Source: Peterkaempfera bronchialis (lineage in GTDB: Bacteria > Actinomycetota > Actinomycetes > Streptomycetales > Streptomycetaceae). From it: a stretch of DNA of 64,000 nt. This document shows positions 58,325 to 64,000 of the stretch, piece after piece. Each line of letters starts with the position of its first letter. Positions within the stretch are counted from its first letter, which is position 1. Made by a program: the position numbers and the translations under genes. The notes under the pieces are model-generated. The model was not told the origin of the DNA, searched no databases, and worked only from the letters and a program-made list of their open reading frames with translations. The stretch lies in contig NZ_CP031264.1 in the NCBI RefSeq assembly GCF_003258605.2, positions 744,001-808,000 of the forward strand, in the 5' to 3' direction.

Positions 58325-59122
58325 TCACGAAGCGGCGGACGGGTCGGCCGCCCCCGCGCCCGGGCCGCCGTCCACCGGCCCGGGCAGGTGCAGATCCCAG
58401 CCGACCAGGGCCCGCAACTGCTCCGCCGTGACACCGTCCGGCACCGGCCGGGGCGCCGCCGTACGGATCGGCGGCTCCCAGCCGGCCTCCGGCGTCCAGC
58501 GGCGGACCACCTTGGCCGGAGCCCCCGCGACCACGCTGTGGTCGGGCACCTCGCCCCGGACCACGGCGCCCGCCGCCACCACCACATTGCGGCCGAGCCG
58601 GGCGCCCGGCAGGATCACCGCGCCGGTGCCGATCCAGCTGCCGGAGCCGATCTCCACCGGCTCGTTGCGCGGCCACTGCTTGCCGATCGGCAGCCCCGGG
58701 TCCCGGTACTCGTGGCCCTGGTCGGTGATGTACACCCCGGGGCCGGTCCAGACGTCGTCACCGAGCACGATCGACTGGTGGCCCACGATGTGGCTCTCCC
58801 GGCCGATCACACAGCCGCCGCCGATCCGCACGATCGGCTCGGGCCCCAGGTCGAGGCCGGGCAGAAAGCCCGCCGACAGGGTGACCTGCTCGCCCACGAT
58901 GCAGAACGGCCCCAGGTGGATCCACCGCTCGTTGAAGACGGTGCCCAGCGGGAACGCCAGCCGGGTACCGTCCCCCAGGCTTCCGAAGCGGTACGGCCCC
59001 GGGCTCTCCGGCGACACCGCCCCGCGTTCCTGCACCCAGCGCCAGCCGCGGTGCACCAGTCGGCCGACGGCGCGTCGGCGGCGGGCCCGGGCAGCGGAGA
59101 GCAGCGAGTGCGGGAAGGGCAT
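58325..59122 (-). CDS. Hexapeptide-repeat acyltransferase (LbH, WbbJ/MaoA-like)
   Basis: 265 residues. A basic N-terminus of about 25 residues (ARARRRRAVGR) is followed by a left-handed beta-helix. VRIGGGCVIGRESHIVGHQS, YITDQGHEYRDP (with a catalytic-type His), EIGSGSWIGTGAVILPGARL, AAGAVVRGEVPDHSVVAGAP and AKVVRRW are hallmark hexapeptide motifs. It should acetylate or acylate a sugar hydroxyl. The start ATG 59122 has a poor ribosome site. No glycosyltransferase is adjacent, so whether it acts with the polysaccharide loci at 1-39 kb is unknown. The 121 bases to the convergent MFS gene hold nothing clear. Confidence 0.87.
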   Translation of the reverse strand: MPFPHSLLSAARARRRRAVGRLVHRGWRWVQERGAVSPESPGPYRFGSLGDGTRLAFPLGTVFNERWIHLGPFCIVGEQVTLSAGFLPGLDLGPEPIVRIGGGCVIGRESHIVGHQSIVLGDDVWTGPGVYITDQGHEYRDPGLPIGKQWPRNEPVEIGSGSWIGTGAVILPGARLGRNVVVAAGAVVRGEVPDHSVVAGAPAKVVRRWTPEAGWEPPIRTAAPRPVPDGVTAEQLRALVGWDLHLPGPVDGGPGAGAADPSAAS

Positions 59123-59193
59123 GCGCCCACGGTAGCCGCCGCCGGGCGGCCATGATCGGGGACGGGAGCAACGTCACACCCCCGCCCGAGGGG

Positions 59194-59967
59194 TCAGCGT
59201 GCCCAGGAGGGCGGGCGGCGCTCCAGGAAGGCGGACATGCCCTCCCTGGCCTCCTCGCTGCCGAAGAGCAGCGCGGACTGGGCGACCCGGTCCTCCCCGT
59301 CCTGGTCGAAGGAGCGCAGCAGATCGGTGGCAACCAGCCGCTTGGACTCGGCCAGGCCCTGCGGGGACGCCTGCCGCAGCGCGGCCAGGATGGGCTCCAG
59401 GGCGGCGCCGGTGTCCTCGGCGGCGAGGGTGAGCAGGCCCATCCGGACGGCCTCGGCGGCGTCGAAGGTCTCGCCGGTGAGGTAGTAGCGGGAGGCGGCG
59501 CGCGAGTCCAGCCGGGGCCGCAGCGGCACCGAGATCACGGACGGGGCCAGGCCGAGCCGTACCTCGGTGAAGGCGAAGGTGGCCGCCGGTCCGGCGACGG
59601 CGATGTCGCAGACGCCGAGCAGGCCCAGCCCGCCCGCCCGGACATGCCCGTCGGCGCGGGCGACGACCGGCTTGGGGCACTCCACCACGGCGCGCAGCAG
59701 CTCCAGCAGCCGTCGCGGGCCTGTGGTGAAATCGCCGGAGGCGGCCTCGGAGAGGTCGGCGCCGGCGCAGAAGACCTTGCCGGTGTGGGTGAGCACCACG
59801 GCGCGGACGGCCGGGTCCTCGGCCGCCTCGGCGAGCCCCTGCCCCAGTTCGGCCATCAGCCGGGTGGAGAGGGCGTTGCGGTTGTGCGGGGAGTCCAGGG
59901 TGAGGGTGGCGACCGCGTCCTCGACCGTGTAGCGGACGAGGGGGGCGGGGGTGGTGGGGTCGGTCAT
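59194..59967 (-). CDS. Enoyl-CoA hydratase/isomerase (crotonase) family protein
   Basis: 257 residues, standard crotonase length. HNRNALSTRLMAEL binds CoA, VFCAGADLSE is the first oxyanion-hole motif, DGHVRAGGLGLLGVCDIAVA the second, and FTEVRLGLAPSVISVPL follows. At the position of the catalytic glutamates of enoyl-CoA hydratase the protein has GHVRAGGLG rather than GxxxGGGxE, so hydratase activity may be altered; an isomerase or methylglutaconyl-type role is possible. The ATG overlaps the stop of a small upstream frame (ATGA). Confidence 0.88.
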   Translation of the reverse strand: MTDPTTPAPLVRYTVEDAVATLTLDSPHNRNALSTRLMAELGQGLAEAAEDPAVRAVVLTHTGKVFCAGADLSEAASGDFTTGPRRLLELLRAVVECPKPVVARADGHVRAGGLGLLGVCDIAVAGPAATFAFTEVRLGLAPSVISVPLRPRLDSRAASRYYLTGETFDAAEAVRMGLLTLAAEDTGAALEPILAALRQASPQGLAESKRLVATDLLRSFDQDGEDRVAQSALLFGSEEAREGMSAFLERRPPSWAR

Positions 59968-60236
59968 CGCGAGGGGCCTTCTTCCGGGTCGGCTCCGTTG
60001 CCGGCGTGCGTCGGGGTCTCGGTCGCGGTGGCGCGGGCACCGTCGGGCTCCCGCTCGTGCGGCCGGCGACTGAGGGTCCCGCCGGTCGCCGACACGGGGA
60101 CGGGGCCGGCCACGTAGTCGATCACCTGCTTGAGGCGTGAGGTTACTCCCCGGCCCTCCCCCGCCCGGCGGAGGGCCCGGTCGACCTTCCTCTGCCGACC
60201 CGGCGAGGCCCCGGCGGCCGGCTCACTGCCTGCCAC
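59964..60236 (-). CDS. Possible small protein coupled to the crotonase gene
   Basis: 90 codons from GTG 60236 to a TGA that overlaps the crotonase ATG by four bases. Codon bias is GC-rich throughout. The middle part (TSRLKQVIDYVAGPVPVSAT) looks ordered; the rest is Arg-, Pro- and Thr-rich. No ribosome site or known domain is visible. The overlap suggests coupling, but the frame may be fortuitous; the 300-base interval contains no other candidate. Confidence 0.35.
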   Translation of the reverse strand: MAGSEPAAGASPGRQRKVDRALRRAGEGRGVTSRLKQVIDYVAGPVPVSATGGTLSRRPHEREPDGARATATETPTHAGNGADPEEGPSR

Positions 60237-60270
60237 CGGGGCCCGTTCGACCAGTCAGCCGGTCAGCCGG

Positions 60271-62166
60271 TCAGCCGGTGGGGACGGTCCACTTCTGGTT
60301 GGCGGCGCCGGTGCAGGTCCAGATCTGGAGCGGGGTGCTGTTGGCGGAGGTGTTGCCGGTGACGTCGAGGCACTTGTTGGCCTTGGGGTTCACCAGGTCA
60401 CGCCCGGAGGTGTAGCTCCACTGCTGGGCGGTGGTGCCGTTGCAGTCGTACAGCTGCACCTTGGCGCCGTCGGCGGTGGAGCCGGAGGCCACGTCCAGGC
60501 ACTTGCCGAGCGCGCGGACCGTCCCGTCGGCGGCCATGGTCCACTGCTGCGCCGTGGTGCCGTTGCAGTCGTAGAGCTGGACCTGGGTGCCATTGGCGCT
60601 GCTGGCGGCGGCGACGTCCGCGCACTTGCCGCCCAGTCCGGTGATCGCACCGGTGGGCGCACCGCCGCCGGACTGGCCGCCGTTCCAGGTGAAGGTGGCG
60701 GAGGTCCTGGCGGGCAGGGTGTAGGCGAAGGACTGGCCGCCCCAGTTGACCCGCAGGGTCTGGGTGGAACCGGAGTCGTTCCAGGCCACCAGGGCCTTGG
60801 AGCCGTCCGGGTTGAGCCAGGCGACATTGGGGACGGTGCCGCTGGCGGTGGAGGCGATCCGGTACGCGCCGGGCTGCACGAACTTGGTGAGGTGCCCCAT
60901 GGTGTAGTACTCGACCGTGTAGTCCACCTGCCCGCTGCGGCTGTCGCCGTTGTGGACCGTGACCAGGCCGGTGCAGGTGCCGCAGCCGCCGTAGTGCGGG
61001 CCCATGTTCTGGTCGACGGCCAGGCTCCACTTGGTCACCGACTTCCCCCAGTTGCGGGTGTAGTCGATGATGTTGCGCATGTCCTCCCGCTGCTGGTCGG
61101 CGATCCAGGTGCCACCGGAGTGCTCGGTGTCGAAGGCGTCCACCGACGGGTACTGGTTGTGCACGGTGGTCTGCTGGCTGACGTCGCCGCCGTAGCCGTG
61201 CCAGGCGATACCGCCGAAGAGCGAGTCATTGCGGATGGCCGCGTCGTCGACGACCGGGGCGCCGTACCCGGACCACAGGTCCCAGTTCCAGTCCAGAGCC
61301 AGGACCTTGGTGGGGAGCCCGGCGCCGTGCAGCGCGGGCAGCAGATTGGTCTTGGTGAAGTAGTTGAGGCCGGAGCCGTTCCAGCTCATGGAGGGGTAGC
61401 CGGAGCAGCAGGTGGGCTCGTTCTGCACGGTCACATAGTTCACCGGCACGCCCTGGGCCTGGTACGCCTGGAGGTACTTGACGAAGTACTGGGCGTAGGC
61501 GCCGTAGTCCTCGGCCTTGAGCCAGCCGCCGTTGAGGCTGCCGCTGTCCTTCATCCAGGCCGGGGCGGTCCACGGGCTGGCCATCACGGTGAGCCCGGGG
61601 TTGAGCTGCCGGGCCTGCTTGGTGAGGGGCAGCACGTCGGCGAGGTCGTGGGCGATGGAGAAGCTGTTCAGGTTGGGGTCGCTCTGCCCGGCGGGGACGT
61701 CGTCGTAGGTGTAGCCGGTGCGGGCGAGGTCGGAGGCGCCCATGGGGTTGCGGAGGAAGGAGAGCCCGATGCCGGTGCCGGGGTCGAAGAGCTTCTTCAT
61801 CACATCGGTGCGGGTGGCGGCGGAGAGGGCGCCGCTGGAGTTCAGCAGCCAGGCGGCGGTGTCGGTGAAGGAGGCGCCGCCGCCGGTGAACTGCTGGTAC
61901 CGGGTGTTCTGGTCGACGGTGACATTGACGCCCGAGCCGCCGGTGCCGGCCGCGAAGGCGACCGGGGACTGCTGCTGGAGGCCCCGGGTCACATGGCGGC
62001 CTGCGGCGTCGTCGGTGGTGGTCAGCCAGACGTTGACGGTCTCGTTGGCGGCGTGCGCCGGGGCGGCGGTCAGCAGTCCGGCCGTGGCGAGCAGCCCGGT
62101 GAGGGCCGCGGCGACCGGGCCGCGCCAGGGCGGCCGGCGGTGGCCGGCCGTACGGGTGGAGGGCAT
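60271..62166 (-). CDS. Secreted GH30-type glycoside hydrolase with ricin-type lectin (CBM13) domain
   Basis: 631 residues from ATG 62166. Signal peptide with an AHA cleavage site near residue 39. The GH30 domain (about 50-490) has QQFTGGGASFTDTAAWLLN, FLRNPMGASDLA and SPWTAPAWMKDSGSLNGGW. The acid/base is Glu250 in VQNEP and the nucleophile Glu348 in DTEHSGG. A C-terminal beta-sandwich is followed by a beta-trefoil of three QxW-type repeats (GKCADVAAAS, GKCLDVASGS, NKCLDVTGNT). GH30 covers glucosylceramidase, beta-1,6-glucanase and xylanase activities; the substrate is not decidable here. It is divergent from a ROK regulator, its likely repressor. Confidence 0.93.
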   Translation of the reverse strand: MPSTRTAGHRRPPWRGPVAAALTGLLATAGLLTAAPAHAANETVNVWLTTTDDAAGRHVTRGLQQQSPVAFAAGTGGSGVNVTVDQNTRYQQFTGGGASFTDTAAWLLNSSGALSAATRTDVMKKLFDPGTGIGLSFLRNPMGASDLARTGYTYDDVPAGQSDPNLNSFSIAHDLADVLPLTKQARQLNPGLTVMASPWTAPAWMKDSGSLNGGWLKAEDYGAYAQYFVKYLQAYQAQGVPVNYVTVQNEPTCCSGYPSMSWNGSGLNYFTKTNLLPALHGAGLPTKVLALDWNWDLWSGYGAPVVDDAAIRNDSLFGGIAWHGYGGDVSQQTTVHNQYPSVDAFDTEHSGGTWIADQQREDMRNIIDYTRNWGKSVTKWSLAVDQNMGPHYGGCGTCTGLVTVHNGDSRSGQVDYTVEYYTMGHLTKFVQPGAYRIASTASGTVPNVAWLNPDGSKALVAWNDSGSTQTLRVNWGGQSFAYTLPARTSATFTWNGGQSGGGAPTGAITGLGGKCADVAAASSANGTQVQLYDCNGTTAQQWTMAADGTVRALGKCLDVASGSTADGAKVQLYDCNGTTAQQWSYTSGRDLVNPKANKCLDVTGNTSANSTPLQIWTCTGAANQKWTVPTG

Positions 62167-62357
62167 GGGTGGGTCCGCCTCTCGGTGGTTCGACGGGTGG
62201 GCAGCTGGTGAGGGGTTGTCCGAAAGCGACGCCGCACCCCGCTTCCGACTTATTTCAGGGCGTGATTCAACTCATGCGGTTAAGCTGCGTCAAGGGTTTC
62301 GACAGGAGTAATTCCGTGGACATGACAGGGTCAGCAGAAAGACGAGGGAGAGAGCAG

Positions 62358-63599
62358 ATGCCGGAGCGAACCCTGCAGACGGTCCGCGACCTGCGCCGGT
62401 CCAACCGGTCGCTGCTGCTCCGGCGGCTCTACTTCGGAGGACCGCTCAGCCGCCAGGACCTGATCCACACCACCAGCCTCAGCGCCGCCTCGGTGAGCAA
62501 TGTGGTCGCCGACCTGGTCGACGACGGGCTGGTGGTGGAGGCGGGCGCCCTGGAGTCCGAGGGCGGCCGGCCCCGCATCCTGCTGCGGGTCAACTCCTCG
62601 GCGCTGCATGTGGTGGGCGTGGACGTGGGCGAGACCCGGGTGCGGGTCGAGCTCTTCGACCTCGACCTGGAGCGGCAGGCCGGGACCGACCTGCCGCTGG
62701 ACGCGGGCGGCTTCACCGCGCCCGAGGTGGTCACCCGCATCCGGGCCGGGCTGGAGGCGGTGACCGGGGCCGCCGCTCCGGACGGACCGGCGCTGCTGGG
62801 CATCGGCATCGGTGTCCCCGGCGTGGTGCAGCACTCCCCCGACGCCGTGGTGCACGGGCAGACCAACGGGTGGGACGGGGTGCCGCTGGAGCGGCTGCTG
62901 CACGAGTTCACCGACCTGCCGATCTTCATCGACAACGGCGCGGTGACCATGGGCCAGGCCGAGATGTGGTTCGGCGCCGGGCGCGGCACGCGGAACACCG
63001 TGGTCACGCTGATCGGCTCGGGTGTCGGCGCCTCGGTGGTCACCGCGGGGTCCCCGTACCGGGGATCGACCAGCAGCGCCGGGGAGTGGGGGCACACCAC
63101 CGTACGGGTGGACGGCCGCCGCTGCCGCTGCGGGTCGCGCGGGTGCCTGGAGGCGTACATCGGCGCCGAGTCGGTGATCGCCCGCTTTCTGGAGATCGCC
63201 GACGACCCCGCCGTACGGGACGCGGCGGACGAGGAGTCGGCGCTGGCCGCGCTGCTGGCCCGGACCGACTCGGCCGCCGCCCGCGAGGTGCTGGACGACA
63301 CGGCGGTGCACATCGGCGCCGGGGTCGCCAACCTGATCAACCTCTTCAACCCCGAGCGGATCGTGATCGGCGGCTGGGCGGGCCTGATGCTGGGCAGCGC
63401 GCTGCTGCCGCGCATCCGGGAGACGGCCCGCGAGTACGCGCTGCACCACCCGTTCTCGCAGACCCGGATCACCCTCGGCGACCTCGGCCCCGACGCGGTC
63501 ACCCGGGGCGCGGCCACCCTGCCGGTCGCCCGGTTCCTCGCCGCCGGCGGCACCCGCAGCCGCGCCGGGGCGCAGGCCGCACCGGCCTCCGGGCACTGA
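62358..63599 (+). CDS. ROK-family transcriptional regulator (XylR-like)
   Basis: 413 residues from ATG 62358 with GAGGGAGAGAG upstream; GTG 62316 is an alternative. The winged helix (RSLLLRRLYFGGPLSRQDLI, then TSLSAASVSNVVADLVDDGL) precedes a ROK domain: GVDVGETRVRVELFDLDLE, DNGAVTMGQAEMWFGAG, GWGH-like EWGHTTVRVDG and the zinc-binding CRCGSRGCLEAY. The 190-base divergent gap to the GH30 gene has an AT-rich core (62250-62330) with an imperfect inverted repeat TTCAAC and GGTTAA (62266-62283). It likely represses the GH30 gene until an inducing sugar is present. Confidence 0.93.
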   Translation: MPERTLQTVRDLRRSNRSLLLRRLYFGGPLSRQDLIHTTSLSAASVSNVVADLVDDGLVVEAGALESEGGRPRILLRVNSSALHVVGVDVGETRVRVELFDLDLERQAGTDLPLDAGGFTAPEVVTRIRAGLEAVTGAAAPDGPALLGIGIGVPGVVQHSPDAVVHGQTNGWDGVPLERLLHEFTDLPIFIDNGAVTMGQAEMWFGAGRGTRNTVVTLIGSGVGASVVTAGSPYRGSTSSAGEWGHTTVRVDGRRCRCGSRGCLEAYIGAESVIARFLEIADDPAVRDAADEESALAALLARTDSAAAREVLDDTAVHIGAGVANLINLFNPERIVIGGWAGLMLGSALLPRIRETAREYALHHPFSQTRITLGDLGPDAVTRGAATLPVARFLAAGGTRSRAGAQAAPASGH

Positions 63600-63609
63600 G
63601 ACGGAAAAG

Positions 63610-63645
63610 GTGCCGCCGACCGGCCCGGACTCCGGTCGGCGGCAC
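63610..63645. terminator. Perfect 14-bp hairpin between convergent genes
   Basis: GTGCCGCCGACCGG (63610-63623) pairs with CCGGTCGGCGGCAC (63632-63645) around an 8-base loop, 10 bases after the ROK stop. It can end transcription of both the ROK gene and the CBM2 gene. Confidence 0.75.
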
Positions 63646-63665
63646 GCCGAGGGGCGATCAGTGCG

Positions 63666-64000
63666 TCAGAAGAGGCTGCACGTCGCGCCGTTGAGGGTGA
63701 AGGCGGTCGGGGTGGCATTGGACGAGTTGTAGGTGCCCTGGAACCCGAAGGCGGTGGAGGCACCTGCGGGGAGGCTGCCGTTGTAGCCAAGGTCGGTGGC
63801 GGTCACCGAGGCACCGGACTGGGTGACCTTGGCGTTCCAGGCGCTGGTGATCTTCTGGTCGCCGGGGTAGGTCCACTTCAGCGTCCAGCCGTTGACCGCA
63901 GCGCTGCCCGTGTTCTTCACCGTGACGTCGACGGTGAAGCCGCCGCTCCAGGAGTTGGGCTTGTAGGAGACGGAGCACGCGGCGTTGCCGGGCGGAGTGG
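63666..64000 (-). CDS. Secreted protein with C-terminal CBM2 cellulose-binding domain (partial)
   Basis: Only the last 110 residues lie in the window; the gene continues beyond the right edge. The visible part is an entire CBM2 module: PPGNAACSVSYKPNSWSGGF, then TVKNTGSAAVNGWTLKWTYP, AWNAKVTQSGASVTA, NGSLPAGASTAFGFQG and a final NGATCSLF. The two cysteines near the ends form the family disulphide, and the three surface Trp (NSW, NGW, SAW) form the binding strip. The missing N-terminal part is probably a cellulase, xylanase, GH30 partner or lytic monooxygenase. It converges with the ROK gene. Confidence 0.92.
   Translation of the reverse strand, partial: TPPGNAACSVSYKPNSWSGGFTVDVTVKNTGSAAVNGWTLKWTYPGDQKITSAWNAKVTQSGASVTATDLGYNGSLPAGASTAFGFQGTYNSSNATPTAFTLNGATCSLF

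Noticed and set aside
1-64000. tRNA or rRNA genes
   Set aside because: No GGTTCGAATCC-type T-loop with a matching acceptor stem and no rRNA core sequence were noticed on either strand; a covariance search was not possible.

Overview
The window is high-GC DNA from a Streptomyces-type actinomycete (Streptomyces, Kitasatospora or Streptacidiphilus). The basis is codon use with G or C at nearly every third position, many GTG and TTG starts, GGAGG-type ribosome sites, a DUF6643-like protein, and typical actinobacterial families: an ECF42 sigma factor with its DGPF partner, split NHEJ genes, Zur-type zinc-free L33 and L31, and secreted S53 and GH30 enzymes with lectin or cellulose-binding domains. 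I saw no rRNA, tRNA, CRISPR array, IS element or prophage.

Layout. 1-0.9 kb: dhaM behind an unidentified gene end. 1-13.8 kb: first part of a surface-polysaccharide locus with a nucleotide-sugar epimerase, PglD/NeuD-like acetyltransferase, O-antigen-ligase-like protein, PglC-like initiating sugar transferase, GT4, two CE4 deacetylases and a FemX/BioF2-like GNAT. A self-contained MFS, DGPF and ECF42 sigma cassette interrupts it at 4.1-7.5 kb. 13.8-17.8 kb: NHEJ block (PHP phosphoesterase, Ku, LigD-type polymerase, ATP-dependent ligase). 17.9-20.6 kb: glutamate racemase and an HpnB-like GT2, separated by an array of about twelve 40-bp tandem repeats. 20.8-22.7 kb: secreted sedolisin. 22.7-31.8 kb: second polysaccharide block with GT4, a Wzt/Wzm-type exporter, a large LAL-like ATPase lacking its DNA-binding end, and two divergent GT4 genes, one frameshifted. 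32.3-39.3 kb: tight operon of Wzz/BY-kinase, GT4, GNAT, polytopic membrane protein and DegT aminotransferase.

39.6-50.3 kb: DUF6643-like protein, MOSC protein, a beta-helix and AAA+ fusion, a large membrane hydrolase, DeoR regulator, SRPBCC protein, PLP cysteine-synthase-like enzyme and a HATPase protein. 50.3-51.0 kb: decayed remnants of a LuxR response regulator and an ABC-2 permease. 51.1-51.6 kb: rpmG-rpmE operon with a Zur-like promoter. 52-60 kb: phosphotransferase, secreted NlpC/P60-like protein, map with a divergent XRE regulator, ROK regulator with a leaderless divergent MFS gene, hexapeptide acyltransferase and enoyl-CoA hydratase. 60.3-64 kb: secreted GH30 with a ricin-type lectin, a divergent ROK regulator, and the end of a CBM2-bearing secreted protein.

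Taken together, the glycan genes suggest assembly of an acetylated, partly deacetylated exopolysaccharide. The initiating sugar may be an amino sugar, since PglC-, PglD- and PglE-like functions are present but no 4,6-dehydratase is seen. Export could be by ABC transporter, by a Wzy/BY-kinase machine, or both. Recurring sequence themes are short in-frame repeats in coding regions, non-coding minisatellites, and convergent gene pairs whose two TGA codons sit inside one hairpin stem. All functional calls come from reading the sequence; no database search was run.
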